From: Paramyrothecium sp. XJ0827
Taxonomy: Eukaryota; Ascomycota; Sordariomycetes; Hypocreales; Stachybotryaceae
Length of the DNA stretch: 64,000 bases
Assembly: GCA_020881915.1 (NCBI GenBank)
Contig: JAJFPB010000010.1
Coordinates: 124,001 to 188,000, forward strand
Direction: 5' to 3'
The notes below the pieces were generated by a model. It was not told where the DNA came from. It saw only the letters and a list, made by a program, of their open reading frames with translations, and made no database searches. Both the position numbers and the translations under genes were made by a program. Below, piece by piece: positions 9,286-19,216 of this stretch; the first letter of the stretch is position 1, and each line of letters starts with the position of its first letter.

Positions 9286-11154
9286 CTAGGACGACACCAC
9301 AGCCTCGTTGTCTGGGCTGTCCTCAAGAGCCTTTGTCGTCAAGTCAACTCGCTCGAGCTTCATGAATAGCATACATAAAAACCCCAGTCCTGCTCCCGCA
9401 ACATTCAGATAGAAGACTCTGCCCGCGTTCCGTGAAACGACGCTCGCAATAACATGCTTGGTCTCACCTCCGAGTTGGTCAATAATCTCGGAGCTTATGC
9501 CGCTGATGGTCGACTGGATTGCCTCAAGGGGGAGCTCCGGATACGCGGTCGCGATATCGTTGGTGGACGTGATGATCAAAACAGATGTGGCAATACCGAG
9601 TGAGATGGCTAGGGAAGCCATTTGAGCGCATGTCAAGAATGCAGACACTTCGCCTTCGGACTTACGCGGCACCTTGGCTTGGCCGACGGTAAAGCCTAAA
9701 TTGACGATCGGTCCGCAACCACAGCCTGCGAGAACCATATAGCCGCATAGTGCTCCTCGACTGATATCATAGTCGATTGTAGTCATAAGCCCAGCTCCAA
9801 CAAGTAACAGCACGCTCGTCACTGCGTACCATACCTTGTACACAGGGTATTTGGGGAAGAGTGGTCCAAGAGGTACTGCGATGAGGAGCATGGCGCCGAT
9901 AAACGGGAGTGTCCAGAGAGCTGCTTGTAGTGGAGTATCGTCATGGGCGAATTGGAAGAGAAGTGGGAGGGTATAGATGGTGACGGTAATGTAGGAGATC
10001 GCGATGCCTGTCCAGCAGAAGAACAACACCATATCCAAGTTACCCACAAAGTGGACAGGAAATATCCTATCCTTTAGGAAGAGTCGGTATCGTTGCTGGA
10101 CACTAAAAGCTGCCCATGCAACAACTGCAGCGATATACAGACCAATCATCCGACCGCTTCCCCAAGGATAGAGAACGCCGCCGAACCCGAGGATAGCAAT
10201 AACGCAGAAGACGCCTCCCAGGAACAGCCCTGCACCGACAAAGTCAACCTGGCGAGCTCGTAGCCACAAAGGGCCCTTGGCCATAGGTGGGATCACTGGG
10301 GGGATGTACCATAGGAGGGCCGGCGTCATAAGGGCTGCAATAACGATATTGATGTAGAAAGCCCAACGCCAGCTAGCAGAGGACGCAGCAAAGGCGCCGC
10401 CAACGAGAGGGCCTAGAACAGCGCCGAGAGCCCAGGCAATGCCGACATTATTAAGATACGCAGTCCGTTCGGAGGGAGTCGTCATGGCCGAAATGATATT
10501 AATAGTGCCAACGTAGATGCCCGAGCCTCCCACCCCAGCCACGACGCGGCCGACGATGATGGCCTCAGTAATCGGAGCGGACCCGATAATGGCGGAGCCG
10601 ACCTCAAACACACCCAGGGCAATAAGGTACAGTATTTTGTTGTCGAAGAGGTTGTTAACTTTACCCCTGTTCCATCCAACAAAGTCGTTAGCGTGAGCGC
10701 CGCCAGGTAGAGTTGGGAGGATGTGTGACACTAACCAGAACGGATTGCTCCCCGTCTCCGTCATTGGGTAGGCGGCCGAAATCCATGGCAGCATCTCGAT
10801 ATGGCCGAGCGATTCAATCATGCTGGGTCTCACGGTGGCGATGACGGTGTTGTCCAAGGCGTAAAGGAACGTCGAGGAGATCAACGCCACCACGATGAAA
10901 GCCCAGGCGAGGCCTTCGACCGTTCGGTGAGACTCAAACCCAGCATCGATATTGTGTTGGTCCACGGTGGCGGGGGCTTGGTCGACGGCACCATCACTGG
11001 CTGTCATTTTCTCACTAAAGTCGGGTTTGACATGGGACAAGTTGGTGTCTGTACCCCTAGCATGCATGTGGTAGGGGGCGCCACTGCTGGGCAGAGCGCC
11101 CGCGGCCTCTTCATCTTTGAGGTCCATGGTTTGAGGGAACGAGGACGAGGACAT
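9286..11154 (-). CDS. MFS transporter, DHA2-like (14 membrane segments expected)
   Basis: Drug:H+ antiporter-type export protein of the plasma or vacuolar membrane. A single 69-bp intron, 10667-10735 (GTTAGT...ACAG), has a length divisible by three and no stop, so an unspliced reading passes through unnoticed with 23 foreign residues; splicing restores SNPFWGKVNNLFDNK, the expected sequence after segment 2. From ATG 11154 the protein is 599 residues; the frame is open to 11379 and an internal Met at 11127 is also possible. Membrane helices begin at AWAFIVVALISSTFLYALD, with the family's LDNTVIAT in segment 1. GRVVAGVGGSG and the GAVLGPLVGG (motif C-like) regions follow. The N-terminus is long and hydrophilic. 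It points against the neighbouring hydrolase. Export of the polyketide is the obvious but unproven role. Confidence 0.9.
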   Translation of the reverse strand: MSSSSFPQTMDLKDEEAAGALPSSGAPYHMHARGTDTNLSHVKPDFSEKMTASDGAVDQAPATVDQHNIDAGFESHRTVEGLAWAFIVVALISSTFLYALDNTVIATVRPSMIESLGHIEMLPWISAAYPMTETGSNPFWLVSHILPTLPGGAHANDFVGWNRGKVNNLFDNKILYLIALGVFEVGSAIIGSAPITEAIIVGRVVAGVGGSGIYVGTINIISAMTTPSERTAYLNNVGIAWALGAVLGPLVGGAFAASSASWRWAFYINIVIAALMTPALLWYIPPVIPPMAKGPLWLRARQVDFVGAGLFLGGVFCVIAILGFGGVLYPWGSGRMIGLYIAAVVAWAAFSVQQRYRLFLKDRIFPVHFVGNLDMVLFFCWTGIAISYITVTIYTLPLLFQFAHDDTPLQAALWTLPFIGAMLLIAVPLGPLFPKYPVYKVWYAVTSVLLLVGAGLMTTIDYDISRGALCGYMVLAGCGCGPIVNLGFTVGQAKVPRKSEGEVSAFLTCAQMASLAISLGIATSVLIITSTNDIATAYPELPLEAIQSTISGISSEIIDQLGGETKHVIASVVSRNAGRVFYLNVAGAGLGFLCMLFMKLERVDLTTKALEDSPDNEAVVSS

Positions 11155-12135
11155 GGGAATGGCCACTTGCTTGTGTTCTCTGGCCGGAAGGTTCTGGTCG
11201 CTTCGCACAAGCAGTGACGAGCGTTGTGTTTCGACTGAGGTGTAGACGGCGCGCGAGGACAGAGAAAGTTGAGACAAAGAGATTTTTCTGCAAGCGACCG
11301 TGGTCACATTGCCCCGGTTGAACACCACGAACCCACGTAGGCTAGATTGGTCGTCGGTTGCAACAATGCAACCTGGCAATCAAAAATTTGTACGAAATCC
11401 TTGGGGGCCAAGCGGCATAGCAGCTTCTTCTTCCCCGGGCCATTTGCCATGCTTCAGCGGATCTGTGTGGAACTCGTTTGTCGTACTGTACGAGTCCTAG
11501 TATGGGATCCAACGGGGGTAAACAACCAACATGGAGCTCGGAGCACAGGTAACATCCGGTTGTATTCGTAAAACTCAAGCAGTTGGTTGTGAAAGACCAA
11601 GGTGACACGAACCCTACCCACCCACCCCCCCCCCACGCCGAAGGGCTGGGCCGCGGAAACCGGGCGAAGTCCCCGACCCCCAAGCTCCATGTGCGCGCAT
11701 CAACCGAAAGGGCACACCTGCAGGCACACGAAGCAGGATTGAGAAGAGCGCCCAACGTGTTGGTAGTGCCCATGCAACCAACCTGCGATGCAACCAACCT
11801 GTTTCGTTATAAGCATAAGCATATCAACAAAGCCGAGCCGCATCGCCGTCGTTGACAAACGCCGAGTCCCTAGAGGAGAGCTTTAGAGTGGGTGAGACAG
11901 GGGTTGGGGCCGCGCTGCGCTCGCCGGCGCATGGTTCGTGCCCGGCTACTCTTTAGGACCTACCTACCCTATATGGTCATACAGCCAGCACAGACCCTAC
12001 CTACCCTATATGGTCATACAGCCAACACAGACCGTCACATTTTGTCCAAAGGCGTGGGAATGAAACAAGCACAATTGATGGCAACAAGAAGAAGAAGAGG
12101 ACGAGGAAAAAAGGAAAAACCAAAAGTGGTTCATC
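11155..12135. promoter_or_regulatory. divergent promoter region, MFS transporter / HSL hydrolase
   Basis: 981 bp between diverging genes. It contains a C-rich run at 11616-11636 and the 37-bp tandem duplication at 11961-12034, listed separately. The MFS frame extends about 225 bp into it without an obvious signal for an earlier start. No coding family recognised. Confidence 0.5.
11961..12034. repeat. tandem duplication, 37-bp period, two copies
   Basis: Copies begin at 11961 and 11998 with TACCTACCCTATATGG and differ by one base near their ends (CCAGCACAG against CCAACACAG). They lie 100-175 bp upstream of the hydrolase start, inside the shared promoter, so they would double any site within the unit. 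Confidence 0.9.
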
Positions 12136-13272
12136 ATGTCCAAGGCAATGCAGGTTTCGTCATCGAAAGCATCGTCGGCCATTGGTCTGGTGCTTTCCAT
12201 TCCAGCTCAAATCGTCACCAAATTTTTAAGTGGCTCATGGGACCGCGCCCCCGGATGGTCGCTATATCAACTGGTCATGGCCTCTCTTGCCCGCAGAGTC
12301 ATCCAGTTCAATGCTCTCATCCAGGCACCGCAGAGTCTGCCTCTCACATCTGGCCCTCAGAGACACAGGTTCCAAGTCGTACATGTCGCAGCGTTGTGGT
12401 TGTACAGAAGCCCGCTGGACAGCGGAGCGACCCCGGAAACCATCGGCGGGACATGGTACTCGGAGCCTCCCCCAACACCGATCAAGCTGCCCTCTTCGTC
12501 ACACATACTCCTGCACTTTCACGGAGGGGCGTTTATCACGGGCGACGGGAGGGATGATACTCTCGGGTTCCTTTGCTCGACGTTGCTAGGTCAAGATGGA
12601 ATCACCGCCGTCTTCGCCCCGCAGTATCGACTTGCATCGCGACCGGGACGTCACGCCTTTCCTGCCGCACTTCAGGATGCTTGGACAGCCTACCTGTACT
12701 TGATACAGGATCTCAAGGTGCCTCCCACCAACCTCGTGCTTTCCGGGGATAGTGCCGGCGGCAATCTCGTAATTGGTCTTCTTCGACTTCTCGAGGTTCA
12801 TGGCCGAGAGCTACGAATTCCACCGCCGCATAAGGCAGTCCTGATTTCCCCGTGGGTATCGCCTAAGGCCGCCAAGGCACCCGAGGTTACCGTGACGAGC
12901 AATCCCAACTATTCGACAGATTGGATGCATCATAGCCAGTTGATCTGGGGTGCCGCGGCGTATGCGGGCTCAACGCCAGTAGAGGACCCTTACATCTCCC
13001 CCCTGGGACATGCTTTCGGGACCTCGGTTCCGATAATGGTTACTTACGGGGAGTTTGAGTTATTCGAAATGGACATAAAACGATGGGCTAAGGAGATGGC
13101 CGGGGTTGATGGCAATGAGGTGCAGCTACTTTGCGAGCCACAGGCTCCCCATGATACCCTGCTTTTGGGAGACGCAATAGGCTGGAGTGCAAGCGCCGAG
13201 TTTGTGGCCGCTTCAATTGGATCCTTCATAAGATCCAGTTTAGCGGCTCGAGACACGGGTGGAAACAACTAA
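12136..13272 (+). CDS. alpha/beta hydrolase, hormone-sensitive-lipase type
   Basis: Esterase-like enzyme of 378 residues with no intron. The HSL oxyanion motif HGGAF is at 129-133 and the nucleophile motif GDSAGG at 204-209 with Ser206. The catalytic His is in QAPHD near residue 350. The acidic member is probably in TYGEFELF, where a Glu stands in the usual Asp/Glu zone. The N-terminus (VLSIPAQIVTKFLSGSW) is moderately hydrophobic but not a clean signal peptide. Such enzymes hydrolyse or transfer acyl groups in fungal clusters (ester removal, lactone opening, sometimes chain release). It is head-to-head with the MFS gene and tail-to-tail with the enoyl reductase, 122 bp away. Substrate unknown. 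Confidence 0.87.
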   Translation: MSKAMQVSSSKASSAIGLVLSIPAQIVTKFLSGSWDRAPGWSLYQLVMASLARRVIQFNALIQAPQSLPLTSGPQRHRFQVVHVAALWLYRSPLDSGATPETIGGTWYSEPPPTPIKLPSSSHILLHFHGGAFITGDGRDDTLGFLCSTLLGQDGITAVFAPQYRLASRPGRHAFPAALQDAWTAYLYLIQDLKVPPTNLVLSGDSAGGNLVIGLLRLLEVHGRELRIPPPHKAVLISPWVSPKAAKAPEVTVTSNPNYSTDWMHHSQLIWGAAAYAGSTPVEDPYISPLGHAFGTSVPIMVTYGEFELFEMDIKRWAKEMAGVDGNEVQLLCEPQAPHDTLLLGDAIGWSASAEFVAASIGSFIRSSLAARDTGGNN

Positions 13273-13394
13273 GTGGTCTTCAAGCACCTATCAGAGTTCA
13301 TCACGAGAGGTGGGAGTGACATGTTTAATTTAGTCTAATTCCAATATACGGGAACTGATACGAATCATTCTGTACTCATGCTTCCTCCAGCAGC

Positions 13395-14556
13395 TCAGAT
13401 GTTGTAGACAAGTTTGGCGCCACTCACGTTGCCCCTTCTCAACTCATCAATGCCCTTGAGAGCCCCATCCAATCCTGTTCCTGTAAAGTCCACGACAGAC
13501 CTAAGCGGCTTGACGGTTCTAGAAGTGAAAAGATTCTCGGCTAATTCCCAGAACATTGTCGCGAACGACAGCTCGTCTGGTTTCGGCTGAACCAAGTTGC
13601 CGTGCCACTCATACTTTTCCCCAAAGACATCATAAGCAAGTGTACTGTACAACTCCTTGATGTTAGGGTTGATCTTGCGTAAGCGCATTTCGTCGAACAG
13701 ATCGACGCTGGCCAGGTAGCTGGGCTCTGTGTCGCTCAAAGCTGCGGCACAAAGCTCCGAGCCATCGCCAATGCAGTCCCAAGCGTACACCAGCTTGTTC
13801 GCAGTGGCTTGTTTGATAGCACCTATGCATTGCGGTGACTTGTAATTGAGTACCCGATCGGCGCCTAACATTCGTATCTCGTCAAAGTTATGAGGAGAGC
13901 AAGTGGCGATGACGGTTAGTCCAGAAGCCTTGGCGAACTGGACTCCCATCATACCCGTTGCTGTGCTCGCTGCATGAATCAAGATCATGTGCTGTGCGTC
14001 AGAAGGCTGCTGGCACGGCAACGGTAGGCGGAGCGATTTGTATAATGATTGACCCTGTTTGTCCAACGCGTTAGAGTGTCGGGCACAAACTGTAAGGTGA
14101 ATGCAAGCCTACTGTTGTAGTTACGGCTGCCCCCACTGTTGCTGCTTCCTCAAAGCTAATGAAGCTTGGAATTTGCAGCTGAACAGCCGATTTGGCAATA
14201 ATGTATTCGCCAAAGGCCCCGTTCTCCTTGTAAAGCTTATCACTTGACGCCTTTTCTTTAGTCACAGGTCCTCCATGATCTTTTGTCGCCACTTACCAAC
14301 CATGCACCATGCCTGCGATTCGTGTCCCAGTTGTGAATCTAGAAGCATTGCTGCCGACCTCTTCAACGACTCCAGAATAGTCGCAGCCTACCATGGAACC
14401 AGCGTCCGTCCAGCCATAGTCGATGTGCTTCCAGTCGGTAGGGTTAATAGCAATGGCCTTGACTTTAACAAGAACCCACCCGTCTCCTGGAACCCGAGGC
14501 TTGGGCACTTCAACAATAGAGACGAGGCCTCGGCCTTGCGCCACGATAGCTTTCAT
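13395..14556 (-). CDS. trans-acting enoyl reductase (LovC-like, MDR family)
   Basis: Zinc-independent medium-chain reductase of the kind that works in trans on HR-PKSs with a dead ER. I read three exons, 14297-14556, 14113-14242 and 13395-14054, with introns 14243-14296 and 14055-14112; 349 residues. Intron 1 removes an in-frame TAA and joins IAGMVHG to KENGAFGEYI; intron 2 joins EEAATVGAAVTTT to GQSLYKSL. The family N-terminus (MKAIVAQGRG...VLVKVKAIAINPTDWKHID) fixes the start at 14556, although the frame is open to 14748. The cofactor loop HAASTATGMMGVQFAK (157-172) is the family form, ST.TG instead of the GGVG seen in cis ER domains. The C-terminal SGAKLVYNI is also typical. The PKS at 19.2-27.7 kb has a degenerate ER, so a pair is likely. 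It reduces the enoyl intermediate with NADPH during chain growth. Confidence 0.92.
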
Positions 14557-15830
14557 GGCCAGTTCGATTGCCCGCCAACAACAAAGATCTGTGACATTTG
14601 GGGGGAGAGATAGAGGGAGGGTGGAGGCCACCAGTAAGTCGTGGGTTGGCTGACCGCCACTATGTACACTTAGAACATCTTCGTGTTCTGCTGTCATGTA
14701 GTCTCTACTAGAACGGACTTTCTCTTCGACAACAGGGCCAGCAGTCAAGTTGGAGGCGGCGATTGCCTAGCACCGTTCCTCCTCCCTCCCGTGGGTTGTG
14801 TCCGGCGCAGCCTCCATTCTACAAGATGTGACTGCTCGTTGCAACGTCGGCTCCAGAAACATATTGCATTACAGGGGCTCGGGTCCCCTGCACATCATAT
14901 TGATTGAAAACATGCAGGATTAGACTACTTGAGCAGACTAGGGTGCTGATCGGCCTTTCCCTGCAGCCAAGGTCTCTCCGAGTGTGCCCGCGACCTACAA
15001 TTTAGCGCCAACCGCCAGAGGTTTTACCACCCAGCATGGCACTTTGAAGTAACCCAAAATTCAGCTCCGCCTTAAATTTCCTAGTAATTAAACCCCACGA
15101 TAACCCTGGTGGCCAATTTAGTGACGTGCCCCGAGCCGCGGATCTGCAGCACCTGGCCGAGTAATGCAGGCATTTCGACCGAGCTGCCGTTTTCGGCAAG
15201 AGGCTCCCCTGACCTACATCCTCTTCACCTCCGTGCCTGAGATTGCTTGCTCTCCGGACCGTGCCGCATGATCCTCCAGGTGTTGGTTGTCTCTGACCTG
15301 CGCTGCAGCATGATAGCCAGCAATGCAGCAGGACGGAGGACATGGGCCTACAGCAAGGAAGCAGCATCGGATGTAGAGCTGCCCTGTTCCTTTCGTGCGC
15401 CATGTGCTGACTGCTTACTCCTCCTTGCCACACGCCCCTGAATGGATTCGATCGCACACATCGGAACGGAGGGCGGCTGGCTCCCGTGCCACACAACCAA
15501 CACCAGCCTTCTATCTGCCAATACCACGTTGACGTCCGTGACCTGCTCCTGCCAACGCACTTGATGCCGATCAAGGGTCATCTCAAGTTTCAACCAGCTC
15601 CTAACACAGCAGCCATGACAAGTCGTCCTTGACCGAATCACGGACTGTTCCCTGAAGATTTCCTCCTCAATCCAAAATTTACATCTTCGACCTCTTCAAT
15701 GGCTGCTCAGCCCTGTCCAAAAGCTCTTGATATGAAGAGACTTTAAGAATTTGTTGTTGCACTTGGCTCCAAGATACGCCTTCTCTCGTTACTCTAGTGC
15801 TTTGAACACCGTCTTCGAACTCAGCGAGCC
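14557..15830. other. divergent intergenic region, enoyl reductase / rhodopsin-like gene
   Basis: 1.27 kb between genes that point away from each other. Frames on both strands at 15002-15641 and 15247-15441 show no family motif and overlap each other. I see no repeat and no RNA gene. Confidence 0.5.
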
Positions 15831-17220
15831 ATGTCCGCACCAACTGATGGCGCCGAGTTGCCTCCAGGCTCCTTCGATGACCGATCTCCTCCTTTGGTTG
15901 CTCTTTGCATTGCCATGATTGTCGTAGTTACAGTCGCGATCATGCTTCGCTTCACTTCGCGACTTATCTCAAACAGCTCGCCCGGCCATTTCCGGAGCCT
16001 TTGGTGGGATGATTGGACAGCCCTGATATCCACGGTAGGTTTTGTTCTGGGTCGGGGACATCGTGTCATGTTCGCTAATCCGAAGCGTTGAATTAGATCT
16101 TCATGCTGACGCAGCTTATCATGACTTTGATCATGGTTGGCTTGGGAGCTGGAAAGCATATCTGGGTCATACCACCACCGGACGTCGTCAAGTTCCTACG
16201 CATGCTGTTCGCCGCGTACTTCATCTACGATATACATCTCGCAACGGCTAAAGCATCTGCCTTGTTCTTCCTCTCTCGAATCTTTCCGACTGAAGCATCC
16301 CCGCGATGGTTCAACAATGCAATCATCATCACTCACGCCACCAACGTCGCCTGGTTCATTGGCATCGTCCTGGGCACTTTCCTCCAGTGCAATCCTGTCA
16401 AGAAGAACTGGGATCCGATGACGCCTGGGAAGTGTAGCGATGCGTCGGCGCTCTTCCTGGGTAGCGCTGTCCCTAGCATTGTCGTTGACCTTGCCATCTT
16501 GTTGATCCCAATGCCAAAAATCTGGACTTTAAAGATGACGCGGGCTAGAAGGCTGGCTGTGATTGGCATTTTCCTGCTCGGATACTGGTAAGCACTCTTA
16601 TTGACAGGCATTCTGGATATGGAGGATGGAGAACTGACCATTGCAGTACTATCGTCGTGACGCTAGGGCGACTGATTACGGTCATCAAAATTGGAGATGA
16701 TATCACTCGAGACATAACCTGTAGGCTTCTGCATTCCGAACTGCTTTCTCTTCAGGCACATTCTAACTCGTAGACAGATGAAGCCGCGCCGTCCTTCTAC
16801 TGGTTCACGATCGAGACGCCAACAATCCTCGTCAGCATCTGTATACCAGCTCTACTGTCTCTGGGCCGCTTCCTAGGCGCCTCGTACTTCAAGCCTTTGG
16901 CAAGTAAGATCTCGTCGGTGTGGTCGAGTCAAAGCCGAGGAACTATTGTGAGCAAGACAAGTGACTTTATCAAGCCAAACAACAGCAACGTGTCTTCACG
17001 CATTGCATCCTCCAAGTCAAGGCAGGCTACCCGCTCTGAGCTCAATACAACCGCTTCCAACGAGAGTCAGAGCAGGATATACTTGCCGACTCAACAGAGT
17101 GGAAACTACTCAGTCGAAGTGAGCGGGTGGGAGATGCAAGATCAACCGCCCAGACGTCAGAGCCAGGTTGACGCCATCAGAGTTCAGCAAGACGTGGAAG
17201 TCAAAGCTTCGCAATGGTAA
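15831..17220 (+). CDS. rhodopsin-domain integral membrane protein (PTH11/SAT4-like)
   Basis: Four exons, 15831-16034, 16097-16587, 16647-16720 and 16778-17220 (introns 16035-16096, 16588-16646, 16721-16777), give 403 residues. The layout is that of fungal rhodopsin-domain proteins: a short N-terminus, helix 1 (VALCIAMIVVVTVAIML), the WWDDW motif at the start of helix 2, then further helices including LIMTLIMVGLGAGKHIW, MLFAAYFIYD, NVAWFIGIVLGTFLQC, LFLGSAVPSIVVDLAILLIPMP, AVIGIFLLGYCTIVVTLG and TILVSICIPALLSLGRFLG. The cytosolic tail of about 115 residues is rich in Ser, Gln and Arg. Members sit in many clusters without a known job; receptor-like or transport roles have been suggested. It lies between the trans-ER and the PKS, on the PKS strand. 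Confidence 0.88.
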
Positions 17221-19216
17221 ACCGCATGCAGCTTGGAAGGTTAGTGCCAATGAGCCTCGCCAATCGCCGTCGTATATCACACTGTTAATGAATGTGTTGA
17301 TTCGAAAATAATATAATGGTGACTGGTTCGGGCACTCGTGCTTGCCTTCTCGGGCAGCATGTGCATTAGTGGCGAAGACGAAGTTACAAAGTTTTCCAGA
17401 TTTGTTAAACCTCCGTGGCTTTCTCTGACTTCTTGTCATGTCTCTTACAAACATAGAAATGTTAGAAGATTTGCAACTTGCACCAAGTCCACATTTAGAG
17501 CAACAAAACCCTCGTTCACCAAAGCCCACAAAGCCATGACAGTGATAATCTCACAATGTGCTAGACTAAGGGCGCCACAACGGAGAATCGAGTGTTGCAG
17601 GGACACTTGACGAAGTACCACGGGACAAATGCCCTCCATGTACGAGCAGACACGCTCTTAACGCCAGATGCTCGAGCCCTTCTTCTCCGGATGTGATTTC
17701 ATACCTTAGTGTGTTGCGTCACTATGGAAAACAGCAAACCGGTATTATTGGGCGGCAGCCAAATAGCCACTATTGAATTCCTACATTCTGCATCTGTGGG
17801 TATATGATCCTGAGTTGTCAGCTGTCGCAGTGTCAAGGTGATGGGATTTGTGCCAACGGTGTCAGCTTCTCGCCAGTGCGTCACGGCTGTGAAGTCACGG
17901 CGTGGTCCGGATAATGCAACGCCTCGTAAGCCTTGCTTCGGACGGAAGTACCTTTGACAAATATCGCCGGGGTTGTTTAGCTGTTGGCCGGAGCCGGGGG
18001 TGACCCAGTTTGACCCTGGGCGGGGCGATGTAATATGGATTAAGGACAAGGGTAGAATGGGGTACAGTCCTCTGGGGTTAGTTTTGAGGCATCTGCACTG
18101 GATCAGCGTAACATTTGCCATCTACAAAGATTATCGGTGGGCCTGCCACAAAACAAACCCCTGAGGGCTGTATTATTGCCAATCCAGGGATAACCGATGG
18201 TTAACGTTGATGTCCTCGTAAGTAATGCACACCCCCTACCCCCTTCCGCCTCGGCGACCCGTATCTGTCAATGCTAGTCGTGCAATCTTGTTGTCAGAGG
18301 TTATGTTGTTGGTTCTTGGTTTCCTTGCGTATGCATTGGCACGCTGACAGCATACTCACCGTGATGACACAAACTCGCAAGACCTGAATTAGGGTAGTAT
18401 CAAGGTCCAAGAATCTTGTAGAGATTTGCGAGTGACCGGGGTTGAGATGGAGAGCCTGACTGGACAAAGCCAACCTGTAGGGGTTGCAGAATTTATGCTT
18501 ATAACCGTGAAAGTAGCCTTGGCAATTTGGGTGGCAGCACCATCCCGTTGTTGGTGCATGGATTGCAAGAGACCGAGTTATCCACAGGCTCTTCTGGACC
18601 AGACGCACACAGCGCCTTAGGCTTTTGTCCGAAACACTTGACCAACAACATACGACTGACCTTGAGCAGGGAAGGCAAGGCAAGGCAAAGCTGGGAGGAG
18701 CCTCTCGCGCAATGCACAGGCCGGCCTACACTGTTGCCTAGGCTCTTGGGGGCTGTGGAGCCGTTGATTATGGGACCTCAGATTTGACAGGCACCATCTA
18801 TGGCGTAGATAGCTAAGCTGTGATCCATACGGCTAAGCAATAGAATTTCTTAGCGACCTGAAGCTATACATCAATGATCTTTTCCACTACGCAATGAGCT
18901 CGCGAATATCATAGATGATCGAGTGATTCCCAGAAAGTACCGCAATTAGTACTGTGGTGATTGTTTAGAAGGCAGGTAGCCACATTGAATGGTCCTGAAG
19001 ACCCCTTTGCCTAACTTCGAACGCGGACCTATTCAGCTACATTTCATGCACGCTACGGATGTTCATCCAAAGTAGAATCCTTGACACCGAGCTCACCCGT
19101 CACCTCGTGAGTCGCCTGTACCGCGCCCCTTTAATTGCTTTACATTCGGCAGCACCCTCGACGTCCCCAACCGTGTGCCCCAAGTCCTCGACAAGCTCAA
19201 AACAATACGAAGAAAT
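17221..19216 (+). other. 2-kb region upstream of the polyketide synthase
   Basis: No gene recognised. Short frames at 17338-17639, 17699-18121 and 18294-18787 lie in different phases with no motif and no consistent splice pattern. The last few hundred bases should be the PKS promoter. I could not pick a convincing regulator site by eye. Confidence 0.5.

Noticed and set aside
14267..14296. 30-bp intron (GTTGGT or GTAAGT to GGAG) in the enoyl reductase
   Set aside because: Too short for a fungal intron. The 54-bp intron 14243-14296 with a normal acceptor gives the family sequence and correct phase.
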